DNA from: Streptomyces mobaraensis
GTDB taxonomy: Bacteria; Actinomycetota; Actinomycetes; Streptomycetales; Streptomycetaceae
DNA: 64,000 bases
NCBI RefSeq assembly: GCF_020099395.1
Contig: NZ_CP083590.1
Location: 1,550,001 to 1,614,000, forward strand
Reading direction: 5' to 3'
Numbering within the stretch: the stretch's first letter is position 1; the number at the start of each line of letters is the position of its first letter. A program made the position numbers and the translations under genes. The notes beneath the pieces were generated by a model. The model worked only from the letters and a program-made list of their open reading frames with translations, searched no databases and was not told the DNA's origin. Shown here one piece after another: positions 52,881 to 60,567 of the stretch.

Positions 52881-53336
52881 ATGCGTGTAAACCGAACTCC
52901 CGCCGAAGCCGCCGCGGTAGCGGCCGTGACGGCCGCCCACAGCCCGGTGGCCGACGGCGGGGAGTCCTCCGAAGAGCCCTCCCATCCCGGCGGGACGCCG
53001 CTCCCGGCCTCCGCTTCTCCCGCTCCTTCCCCCACCTCCGTCCTTCCGGCGCTGTACGTGCCGGTCCGGCCCTGTCCCGTCGGCTTCGCGCTGCGCGTCT
53101 TCCGTACGCCGCTCGGGGGCCGGACGGCCGTCGCCTTCACCACGCCCGCGCGGCTCACCGCGTGCCTCGGCGCCCACCAGCCGACCGTCCGGCTGGCCCT
53201 GCCGGCGGTACGGGCGCTCGCCGCGCCCCTCGGCGTCACCCTCGTCTCCGTGGACCCGCAACTCACGGCCCCGGCGGTCCGCCGCTCCCCCGACGGGCCG
53301 TCGCCCGCTGCGCTGCTGCCCACGCTCGGGGGCTGA
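52881..53336 (+). CDS. SAV_915-like conserved hypothetical protein
   Basis: 151 residues. The N-terminal half is Ala/Ser/Pro-rich; the C-terminal 85 residues (LYVPVRPCPVGFALRVFRTP, GGRTAVAFTTPARLTACLGA, LAAPLGVTLVSVDPQL) match a Streptomyces family annotated SAV_915, distantly like the SseB N-terminal domain. GAGGA is 7 bases before ATG 52881. It precedes the diaminopimelate decarboxylase, an association I recall from other Streptomyces. Function unknown. Confidence 0.75.
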   Translation: MRVNRTPAEAAAVAAVTAAHSPVADGGESSEEPSHPGGTPLPASASPAPSPTSVLPALYVPVRPCPVGFALRVFRTPLGGRTAVAFTTPARLTACLGAHQPTVRLALPAVRALAAPLGVTLVSVDPQLTAPAVRRSPDGPSPAALLPTLGG

Positions 53337-53469
53337 GTTCGCGGTCGCGTGAGCGGCTCGCGGGCGGGGCGGGGGCGGCGCGGGGGCGGTTCGGGCCCGG
53401 CGCGGTTCGTGGTGCGCGGTGCGCGTGCCCGGCCGGAGCACCACGGTCACCGCCGCCCCGCACGCCTAC

Positions 53470-53532
53470 GAGCCGCGAGCCGCGAGCCGCGAGCCGCGAG
53501 CCGCGAGCCGCGAGCCGCGAGCCGCGAGCCGC
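53470..53532. repeat. Nine perfect tandem copies of GAGCCGC
   Basis: A 7-bp unit repeated nine times without error, 151 bases before the lysA-like start codon. Because seven is not a multiple of three, any reading frame through it shifts with copy number. The rest of 53337-53682 holds no supported gene. Confidence 0.9.
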
Positions 53533-53682
53533 GAGTGAGCGCCCACGTCCACGCGGAGATGCGCGGGACCGGAGAAGCCGCCGTGACCACGGACGCGCCC
53601 CGGTACGTACCCCGGCCCCTCTCTCCGCCTCCCCACCAACCACCCACGCCCCTCCAGGCCCAAAGGCGTCGAAGGAACCCCC

Positions 53683-55071
53683 GTGCCCCTCCCCCACCCC
53701 GCCCCGATCCCGCCCGCGCCCATAACCTCCGTACCTCCCGGGGTCTCCGGATCCCCCGAAGCCGCCGAAGCCGTCGGTCCGGCGCCCCTGTGGCCGGCCT
53801 CCGCCCGTACCCTGCCGTCCGGCGAGGTGGCCGTCGGCGGGGTCCCCCTGGCTGAACTCGCCGACCGCTTCGGCACCCCGGCGTACGTCCTCGACGAGGA
53901 CGAGGTCCGCGCCCGGGCGCGCGCCTGGCGTGCCGCGCTCCCCGACGCCGGGATCGCCTACGCCGGCAAGGCGTTCCTCTGCCGCGCCATGGTCCGCTGG
54001 ATCGACGAGGAGGGGCTGGACCTCGACGTCTGCTCCGCCGGGGAGCTCGACCTCGCCGTGCACGCCGGATTTCCCGCCGAGCGCGTCGTGCTGCACGGCA
54101 ACGCCAAGAGCCCCGCCGACCTGCGCGCCGCGCTCCGGTTCGGCGTGGGCCGGATCGCCCTGGACAGCACGGGCGAGATCGCCCGGCTCGCCGCGCTCGT
54201 GCCCGCGGGGACCCGGCAGCGGGTGCTGCTGCGGGTGGTCCCGGGGGTGGCCGCGGGGGCGCACGCGGCGGTACGGACGGGGGTGGAGGGACAGAAGTTC
54301 GGGCTGCCGATCGCGGGCGGCGAGGCCGAGGAGGCGGTGGTACGCATCCTGGGCCAGCCCCGGCTCGAACTCGTCGGCCTGCACTGCCATCTCGGCTCGC
54401 AGATCACCTCCACCGACCCGTACGCGGTCGCCGTCCGGAAGCTCGTGGAGCTGCTCGCCCGGCTGCGCGACCGGCACGGCGTCACCTTCCCCGAACTGGA
54501 CCTGGGCGGCGGCTTCGGCATCGCCTACCGCCCCGGCGACCCGGCCGTGGACCCCGCCGCGTACGCCGACCGCGTCACGGCGGAACTCGCCCTGCGCTGC
54601 GCCCACGCCGAACTCCCCGTCCCCCGGCTGACGGTCGAACCGGGCCGCTGGATCGCGGGCCCCGCCGGGGTGGCCCTCTACCGGGTGCTCGCGGTCAAGA
54701 CGACGGGCGGGCGCACCTTCGTCGCCGTCGACGGCGGCATGAGCGACAATCCCCGTCCCGCCCTGTACGGGGCCCGGTACACCGTCCACCTGGCGAACCG
54801 TTCCTCCCTGGCACCGGCCCGTACCGTGACGGTGGTCGGCCGGCACTGCGAGGCCGGCGACGTCCTCGCCGAGGACGTCCCGCTCCCGGGCGACCTCCGC
54901 CCGGGCGATCTCCTGGCGGTCCCCGCCGCGGGTGCGTACCACCTGTCCATGGCCTCCGCGTACAACCACGTCGGCCGCCCGCCCGTGGCGGCGGTCTCGG
55001 GGGGCCGGGGGCGGCTCGTGGTGCGCCGGGAGACGCTTGAGGATCTGCGGAGCCGCGACGTCGGGGTGTAG
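53683..55071 (+). CDS. lysA: Diaminopimelate decarboxylase-type PLP enzyme
   Basis: 462 residues, alanine-racemase-fold decarboxylase. PLP Lys in IAYAGKAFLCRAMVRW, LDVCSAGELDLAVHAGFP, LVGLHCHLGSQI, LDLGGGFGIAYRPGD, VEPGRWIAGPAG, catalytic Cys in GRHCEAGDVLAEDV, and Tyr in YHLSMASAYNHVGRP. Makes lysine from meso-diaminopimelate if it is the biosynthetic enzyme; being a probable second copy beside SAV_915, it may act in a specialised pathway. The first 45 residues are a proline-rich extension. GTG 53683 has AAGGAA 6 bases upstream. Confidence 0.9.
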   Translation: MPLPHPAPIPPAPITSVPPGVSGSPEAAEAVGPAPLWPASARTLPSGEVAVGGVPLAELADRFGTPAYVLDEDEVRARARAWRAALPDAGIAYAGKAFLCRAMVRWIDEEGLDLDVCSAGELDLAVHAGFPAERVVLHGNAKSPADLRAALRFGVGRIALDSTGEIARLAALVPAGTRQRVLLRVVPGVAAGAHAAVRTGVEGQKFGLPIAGGEAEEAVVRILGQPRLELVGLHCHLGSQITSTDPYAVAVRKLVELLARLRDRHGVTFPELDLGGGFGIAYRPGDPAVDPAAYADRVTAELALRCAHAELPVPRLTVEPGRWIAGPAGVALYRVLAVKTTGGRTFVAVDGGMSDNPRPALYGARYTVHLANRSSLAPARTVTVVGRHCEAGDVLAEDVPLPGDLRPGDLLAVPAAGAYHLSMASAYNHVGRPPVAAVSGGRGRLVVRRETLEDLRSRDVGV

Positions 55072-55084
55072 GGGGTGTGCCCCG

Positions 55085-55193
55085 GTCCCTCCCCCAGAGG
55101 GGGGCACCCCCATTCACCGTTTCTTGCGGGGGCTGCGCCCCCGCACCCCCGAAACCGCGCTCCGCGCGGTTGTCCTCAAACGCCGGACGGGCT
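55085..55193. repeat. Dispersed intergenic element between convergent genes
   Basis: Same modules as at 42245 (CCGTTTCTTGCGGGGGC, GCCCCCGCACCCCCGAAACC, CGCTCCGCGCG, TCCTCAAACGCCGGACGGGC). Its end abuts the stop codon of the leftward regulator. Likely bidirectional terminator. Confidence 0.75.
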
Positions 55194-56044
55194 CAGATCT
55201 CCCGCGCCACCGCCCGCACCAGGGCCCGGGACTCCTCCCGGTCCAGAGCCGCGTTCTCCATCCACGCCAGTTGAGCCCGGCACTTCGTCAACTGCAACTC
55301 CGCGTGCCAGAACAGCGGCCCGAGCTCCGAGTCCAGTTGCGCCGTGTCGAGTTGCCGGACCGGCCCCTCCGCGTACAGCAGCGAGTGGCCGGCTCCGGGA
55401 AAGGCACCGCTGGAGACGGGGACGACCCGCAGGACGACGTGGTCCAGCTCGGACACCTCGGCCAGGTACTCCAGTTGGCGCCGGGTGACGTCCCGGCCGC
55501 CGAAGCGGGTGCGCAGGGCGGTCTCGTGGATGTATCCGACGTAGTCCAGCGGCCGGTCGCCGCGGAGGACGCGGGCCCGTTCCATCCGGAAGGCCACCCG
55601 GAGTTCCACCTCCAGCCGGCTCGGCGGTGGCAGGACCGCCGCGAAGATGGAGCGGGCGTAGTCCTCGGTCTGGAGGAGCCCGGGGAGGTGCATGACCTGG
55701 GAGGTCAGGACCCGTTCCGCGTGCCACTCCAGCTCCGCGATGTCGAGCATGCCGGGCGGCAGGTCCGCCCGGTACCGCTCCCACCAGCCTTGTTTGCGGT
55801 CGGTGGCCATGTCGGCGAGGGCCTCGATGTACCGCTCGTCGGAACACGCGTAGTTGCAGGCGAGGATGCGCAGTCTCTCCGGCGAGACGACGCGCGTCCC
55901 GGACTCCATGTGGGAGATCTTCGTACGGTCGACGCCGAGCAGGCGGGCGGCGTAGTCGGTGGAAACCCCGGCCGCGGTGCGCATCTTGCGCAGCTCGCTC
56001 CCCAGCCTCTTCTGGCGTTCGGTGGGTGTCGTTCTGGGCGGCAT
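55193..56044 (-). CDS. XRE-type regulator with DUF5753 domain
   Basis: 283 residues. HTH at ~12-70 (ELRKMRTAAGVSTDYAARLL, TKISHMESGTRVVSPERLRI) then DUF5753 (WWERYRADLPPGMLDIAELE, VMHLPGLLQTEDYARSIFAA, RRQLEYLAEVSELDHVVLRV, GHSLLYAEGPVRQLD). Same architecture as WhiJ-type developmental regulators of Streptomyces. The usual small DUF397 partner is absent on either side. ATG 56044 has no strong ribosome site (AGGAAAGGCAC lies close). Function unknown. Confidence 0.92.
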   Translation of the reverse strand: MPPRTTPTERQKRLGSELRKMRTAAGVSTDYAARLLGVDRTKISHMESGTRVVSPERLRILACNYACSDERYIEALADMATDRKQGWWERYRADLPPGMLDIAELEWHAERVLTSQVMHLPGLLQTEDYARSIFAAVLPPPSRLEVELRVAFRMERARVLRGDRPLDYVGYIHETALRTRFGGRDVTRRQLEYLAEVSELDHVVLRVVPVSSGAFPGAGHSLLYAEGPVRQLDTAQLDSELGPLFWHAELQLTKCRAQLAWMENAALDREESRALVRAVAREI

Positions 56045-56395
56045 GTGCCTTTCCTACTGGCTTGCGGGCGCGCCCGGCCCGGTACGGCCGCCCGTTCACC
56101 CGATGGAGGCATGAGCCACCGGCGTGGTGGCACAGGTGCCCCCACTGCGGCGAGCGCACCGGGACCCTCCGGACGGCGCCGGCAGGGCTCTCGAACGACG
56201 CCGCATGCGGCGAAAGCATTCGGACAGTGAGCATACGGAATTAGCCGATCCGGTCTCACATGCCACACAAGCCTCTCTTTGCACTCCCACATCACCCATG
56301 ATCGTTTCCGCCGGACGGCGGACACCGTTCGACCAGCGGTACCGCCGTGCCATGCCCGGCTCGACCAGCCAGGGCTGAACCGACGGGAGAAACAC
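56045..56395. other. Intergenic region, divergent promoters
   Basis: No convincing gene. The middle (56200-56300) is relatively AT-rich for this genome (CATACGGAATTAG and similar) and should hold the promoters of the leftward regulator and the rightward secreted-protein gene. The GGGAG ribosome site of the latter closes it. Confidence 0.45.
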
Positions 56396-56947
56396 GTGAA
56401 GTTCACCAGACTGACCACCCTCACCGCCGCCCTCACCACGGTGGCCGTCCTCGGCACCGGCGTCTCGCACGCCGCCGCCGCGGCCACCCGCACCCCGGCG
56501 GCCCATCCGGCGGCGGCCGCCGTCGCGGACCCGCGCCCGACGGCCGCGCAGGAGCTGGAGACCCCCGACGGACAGCGGTTCCTCGCCGCCCTGACCGTGA
56601 TCGACGGTATGCCCGACGACGTGGTGGGGCGCGGGGACGACGCGGTCCGCGCGTATCTCGCCGAGCACCTCCCCACCGGGCCGGACGGCGTCGTGGCCTT
56701 CGGTTGGTGGCAGACCACCAAGTGTGTCGCCGCCATCACCGCCGCCGTGGCGGGCGGTGCCGTTCCCGTCGCCAAGGTCCTCAAGCTCAAGGCGTTCATC
56801 AGCAAGGCCGGCGGCGTCAAGAAGGCCGCCTACCTCCTGATCCGCGTCGCCAAGGGCGAGGAGAAGATCAGTGAGCTGGGCGCCACCCTCGGCGGCCTGG
56901 CCTCGGCCATCCTGGGCATCGACCAGATCAAGAAGCAGTGCCGCTGA
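56396..56947 (+). CDS. Secreted small protein with hydrophobic, pore-like C-terminus
   Basis: 183 residues. Signal peptide MKFTRLTTLTAALTTVAVLG with cleavage near residue 27, then an Ala/Pro linker and TPDGQRFLAALTVIDGMPDD. The C-terminal 75 residues alternate hydrophobic Gly/Ala helices and lysines: CVAAITAAVAGGAVPVAKVL, then KAGGVKKAAYLLIRVAKGEE, then LGATLGGLASAILGIDQ. Only two cysteines (110 and 182) flank this block and could form one disulphide. The composition resembles pore-forming bacteriocins, but I recognise no family. GTG 56396 has GGGAG 6 bases upstream. The next gene follows after 19 bases. Confidence 0.65.
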   Translation: MKFTRLTTLTAALTTVAVLGTGVSHAAAAATRTPAAHPAAAAVADPRPTAAQELETPDGQRFLAALTVIDGMPDDVVGRGDDAVRAYLAEHLPTGPDGVVAFGWWQTTKCVAAITAAVAGGAVPVAKVLKLKAFISKAGGVKKAAYLLIRVAKGEEKISELGATLGGLASAILGIDQIKKQCR

Positions 56948-56966
56948 CCGGGGAGGCCCCATCGCC

Positions 56967-57347
56967 ATGACGAGCACCAAGACGCGTACGACGGCGCTGA
57001 TCACCCCGGTGGGCCCCGAGGCCCAGGACGAGGCACGGACGCTGGCCGCCGAGGGCCGCACGGCCAAGGCCGTCCGCCGCCTGCGGAAGGACTCCGGCCT
57101 CGGGCTGCACACGGCCTCCGCGGCCCTGGACCTGCTCGGCCGGGGCCACACCCTGCCCACCAGCTACCGGCAGGCGCTGGAATCCCTCCGACACCTCGAC
57201 GCCCCCCTGGTCGACGAGCTGACGGAACTGCTCCGGGGAGGCGGACGCGACGCCGCGATCAAGCTGCTCCGCGAGCGGACCGACATCGACCTGGCCGGGG
57301 GCTACCACCTCGTCATGGAACTGGCGGCGGACATCGGTTCAGCCTGA
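56967..57347 (+). CDS. L7/L12 C-terminal-domain-like protein
   Basis: 126 residues containing two helix-turn units similar to the ribosomal L7/L12 C-terminal fold: GRTAKAVRRLRKDSGLGLHT and GRDAAIKLLRERTDIDLAGG (compare the K-I-x-x-I-K-x-V-R-x-x-T-G-L-G-L pattern). No signal peptide; cytoplasmic. Co-directional with the secreted protein 19 bases upstream, so it may be an immunity or accessory factor, which is inference. GGGGAGG lies 12 bases before ATG 56967. Confidence 0.65.
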   Translation: MTSTKTRTTALITPVGPEAQDEARTLAAEGRTAKAVRRLRKDSGLGLHTASAALDLLGRGHTLPTSYRQALESLRHLDAPLVDELTELLRGGGRDAAIKLLRERTDIDLAGGYHLVMELAADIGSA

Positions 57348-57439
57348 ACAGCCTGAGCGCTTGCCGCCCTTGGAGGCCACGGCCCGGAACCGGCCGTGGC
57401 CTCCGCGACGGCTCCTGGAGCGGAGCCCCGCCCCGCGCC

Positions 57440-57967
57440 TCACACCTCCCGGCGCATGCACACCCGCGGCCACCGGTCCAGCCCGTGCGCGGCCTCCCGC
57501 TCCCGGACCGCCCGCAGCTCCGGAGTGATCTCGTCCACGGCCAGCCGGCGGAAGCCGCAGCGTTCGTAATAGGGCGCGTTCCAGGGGACGTCGGCGAACG
57601 TGGTCAGGGTCAGCGCGGGGATTCCCGCCGCGCGGGCGACGGTCGCGAGGTGCTCCAGCAGGGCCCGCCCGACGCCCCGGCGCGCGGCGGCGGGGTGGAC
57701 GGAGACCTGCTCGACGTGGAGGTTGCCGTCGATCCGGTCGGCGAGCAGGTACGCGACGACCGGAGGGCCCCCGTCCGCGTCCCGTTCCCCGGCCTCCGTC
57801 GCCACCCAGGCCCGTCCGGCCCGGCGGTACTGCTCCAGTTCGTCGACCTGAAGCGGCTCGTCCGCGGCGATCTCCGCCATGCCGATGTCACGGAACCGTT
57901 CGCCCGCGGCCCGTTCCACGTCCCGGAGGAGCGGCAGTTCGGCGGGGTGAGGAGGGCGTATGCGCAT
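57440..57967 (-). CDS. GNAT-family N-acetyltransferase
   Basis: 175 residues. Acetyl-CoA motif A is intact: VEQVSVHPAAARRGVGRALL, then LEHLATVARAAGIPALTLTT, and motif B WNAPYYERCGFRRL. Transfers an acetyl group to an unknown amine. ATG 57967 follows no ribosome site (upstream GTCCCC); a CAGACT -10-like box 6 bases before it suggests a leaderless mRNA. Convergent with the L7/L12-like gene. Confidence 0.88.
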   Translation of the reverse strand: MRIRPPHPAELPLLRDVERAAGERFRDIGMAEIAADEPLQVDELEQYRRAGRAWVATEAGERDADGGPPVVAYLLADRIDGNLHVEQVSVHPAAARRGVGRALLEHLATVARAAGIPALTLTTFADVPWNAPYYERCGFRRLAVDEITPELRAVREREAAHGLDRWPRVCMRREV

Positions 57968-58234
57968 GGGGACAGTCTGGTGGGCGGCGACGCGGCACGT
58001 CGAACCGTTAAGCCGAGCCGCGCCATCGGGCCGCCGGGTCCGAGCCGTCCGAGCCGTTTGACGCCCACCCCGCGATCCACCATCATGAGCCGTCAACTGA
58101 ACACGTCAGGCTGGCGCCATGGTGGTAGGTGGGTGCGCCGGCCGGCCCCGCCTCGCGCCGGGACCGGCCGTCACGCGTACCGTACGGGTCGTGTGCCGCC
58201 GGTCCGGGAGAGGCCCGACCACCGGGAGTCCCCC

Positions 58235-58918
58235 GTGACCCACCACTCTTCCGAGACCACCACCCCTGACCTGGTGGACCAGACCCACCTCGCCATCGAG
58301 GCGTTCTTCACCGCGCTCGTGGACGACCACCCCGCACCGGACGGCCTCGCCGCCCGCCTCCGCGAGCGGTACGAGCGCCTCCGCGCCGACCAGCGGCACC
58401 TGGCCGAGGACGAGTCGTCCCGCCACAACCTGGCCGTCTCCCTCGCCGTCCTGGCCGCGTACCGGGAGCTCTCGCCCGACCACCCCGACGAGGAGCTGCT
58501 GCCGCTCCTGGAGCGGGCGTTCGTCGAACCGCTCCGGGCGGAGATGCTGGCCGGGGTCGGTGCCGCGCTCGACGCAGCGCCGGACGCGTTCGCGCTGATG
58601 GTGGAGTTCAGCCGGCAGCGCGAACGCGACTACTTCGGCCCCGCCTTCACCTTCAGCCACCCCCGTGACGACGACCGCGAGCACATCGCCCAGGTGGAGC
58701 ACTGCTTCTACCACCAGGTGCTGGAGGCGAACGGCGCCGGGCGGCTGACGCCGGTGCTCTGCGCCTTCGACGCCAACTGGAGCGACGCCGTCGACCCGGA
58801 GCGGCACGGCTTCGCCTTCGAGCGGCCGACGACCATCGGGCACGGCGGCCCGAACTGCCCGTTCGTCTTCCGCCGCACGACCGGGAGGGAGGGCCCGTCC
58901 GAGGTCACCGCCCCGTGA
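58235..58918 (+). CDS. ATC-hydrolase-like protein (L-2-amino-thiazoline-4-carboxylate hydrolase family)
   Basis: 227 residues. The C-terminal half (RERDYFGPAFTFSHPRDDDR, VEHCFYHQVLEANGAGRLTP, CAFDANWSDAVDPERHGFAF, RPTTIGHGGPNCPFVFRRT) has the conserved Cys, Asp-x-x-W and G-x-x-x-C-x-F arrangement of the ATC hydrolase family, which opens thiazoline rings towards cysteine. The N-terminal half is helical. The physiological substrate is unknown. GTG 58235 with GGGAG 5 bases upstream. It overlaps the convergent MgtC-like gene by 14 bases. Confidence 0.65.
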   Translation: MTHHSSETTTPDLVDQTHLAIEAFFTALVDDHPAPDGLAARLRERYERLRADQRHLAEDESSRHNLAVSLAVLAAYRELSPDHPDEELLPLLERAFVEPLRAEMLAGVGAALDAAPDAFALMVEFSRQRERDYFGPAFTFSHPRDDDREHIAQVEHCFYHQVLEANGAGRLTPVLCAFDANWSDAVDPERHGFAFERPTTIGHGGPNCPFVFRRTTGREGPSEVTAP

Positions 58919-59705
58919 ACAGGTTCCGCACCCGCCGCCGGGCCCGGCCGGCCGGCCCGTAGTCGTCGTCCCCGTCCCCCTCCGACTCCTCGTCGGAGGT
59001 GTTCAGGACGGTCCAGCTGACCGCCGAGACGGCCGGTTCGAGGGAGAGCCGGCTGACGGCCTCCTCCAGGAGGCTGTCGTCTCGGCGCTCGGTGGTCAGG
59101 TCGGCGGAGACGGTGACCTTCCCGGCGTCCTCCGCGTCGCGGCTGTGCACCGAGCGCAGCCGGAACCCGGGGCGGCCGACGGCCTGGACGACGAGGGTGC
59201 GGACGTGGGCCTCCTCGGGTTCGGTGCAGACGACCTCGAAGTGGTAGTCGGTCGCCACCTCCGCCCCGCCGCGCGGCTCCCGGTCCAGCCGCCGGGCGAG
59301 CGGCCGCAGCAGGGTGTTGGCGGCGACGACGCCGGCCGTGCCGAGGATCGCGATCACGTACAGCCCGGTGCCGGCGAGCGCGCCGACGGCGGCCGAACAC
59401 CACAGCGTGGCGGCCGTGTTCAGACCGCGCACCCGCAGGCCGTCGCGCATGATGACACCCGCGCCGAGGAAACCGATCCCCGAGACGATCTGCGCCGCCA
59501 CGCGCGACCCGTCGTAGCCCGTGGTGCTGGTGGCGTCGGAGAAGCCGAACGTGGAGAGGAGCACGAAGAGGGCGGACCCGGCGGCGACGAGGGCGTTCGT
59601 CCGCAGCCCCGCCATCCGGGCCCGCCACTGGCGCTCCAGCCCGATGACCGAGCCCAGCCCCAGCCCAGCCCCGATGTTGGCCGCCATGTGCCACTCCTGC
59701 ACCAT
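58905..59705 (-). CDS. MgtC/SapB-family membrane protein
   Basis: 266 residues. N-terminal membrane domain with the family core GSVIGLERQWRARMAGLRTN, SGIGFLGAGVIMRDGLRVRG, LNTAATLWCSAAVGALAGTG; C-terminal ~110 residues form an ACT-like cytoplasmic domain (YHFEVVCTEPEEAHVRTLVV). MgtC-type proteins help survival at low magnesium or in hosts, partly by acting on ATP synthase. AAGGAGG 7 bases before ATG 59705. No Mg transporter or leader RNA is recognised nearby. Confidence 0.92.
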   Translation of the reverse strand: MVQEWHMAANIGAGLGLGSVIGLERQWRARMAGLRTNALVAAGSALFVLLSTFGFSDATSTTGYDGSRVAAQIVSGIGFLGAGVIMRDGLRVRGLNTAATLWCSAAVGALAGTGLYVIAILGTAGVVAANTLLRPLARRLDREPRGGAEVATDYHFEVVCTEPEEAHVRTLVVQAVGRPGFRLRSVHSRDAEDAGKVTVSADLTTERRDDSLLEEAVSRLSLEPAVSAVSWTVLNTSDEESEGDGDDDYGPAGRARRRVRNLFTGR

Positions 59706-59931
59706 CGTCCGCCTCCTTCTCCATGCTCTCCGCGTCGCTTTGATATCGGCGGGACGCGGCCGGCTGTTGAATCGGCACGGCGACAGGCCACCACCGCCGC
59801 AGGGCCGCAGGAGCCACCCCCGTCCCCACCGAGATCCGGCGGGCGCCTGCCCCGGCTGATCTCTTCCATAACCGGCGGACGGCGGGAAATCCGGGCGACA
59901 AGGACGGGCGGACGCGCGGACGCGCGCGGCG

Positions 59932-60369
59932 CTATCCGCAGTCGCCCAGGACGGGCCCGGAGCCGACGGGCGAGTACGTGGCGTACAGCAGAAAGAGTTC
60001 GAGCGGGATCGTGAGCACGGCGGGCCACGCGCCGAGGTACGCCACGAGCCCCGGCCCGGTCCCCGCGAGCCGGACACCGCGCCGGCGGCGGAGCCACCGG
60101 GCGAGCAGGACGCAGACGACGACCGCCGAGACCCCGAGGGCCGGGCCCGCCCACGCGGCGACGTGCTCCGCCGTCGGGAAGGCCAGGCGCCGGCACGCCG
60201 CCTGCTGCCGGTCCACCCAGTCACCGTCGATGCGCTGCACCTGCCAGGAGGTGACCACGCCGGCGACGGTCGCGAACGGCACCCAGAGCGCGGCGATCAG
60301 TGTGCCGGGGGTGTGGGGGCGCCGTGGTCCGGTGCCGCCGCCGGACGGGGGTGCGGCGGAGACGTCCAT
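59932..60369 (-). CDS. Small membrane protein
   Basis: 145 residues with three membrane segments (TLIAALWVPFATVAGVVTSW, WAGPALGVSAVVVCVLLARW, LGAWPAVLTIPLELFLLYAT); an extracytoplasmic loop of ~25 residues (RIDGDWVDRQQAACRRLAFP) and a C-terminal Cys. No family recognised. ATG 60369 has GGGTGG 5 bases upstream. Alone between MgtC-like and protease genes. Confidence 0.65.
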   Translation of the reverse strand: MDVSAAPPSGGGTGPRRPHTPGTLIAALWVPFATVAGVVTSWQVQRIDGDWVDRQQAACRRLAFPTAEHVAAWAGPALGVSAVVVCVLLARWLRRRRGVRLAGTGPGLVAYLGAWPAVLTIPLELFLLYATYSPVGSGPVLGDCG

Positions 60370-60567
60370 GGGTACCACCCGTCGGAGTCGGAGAGCGGGG
60401 ACAAAGTGGACGACGTAGCGGAAGCCGGCCGCCGGAAAGAGGGAAGAAGGGGAGCGGGGCGGCCCCGGTTCGTCCACCGGCGCCCCCTTCCGTGTCGCGG
60501 TGTCACCGCACGCGTCGTCAGACGCGTCATCAGACCCGTCGGCTCACGCGTCGGCGAACGCGTCCGC

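Noticed and set aside
57485..58234. N-terminal extension of the ATC-hydrolase-like gene
   Set aside because: It is antisense to the acetyltransferase; the GTG at 58235 has GGGAG and suits the family length.
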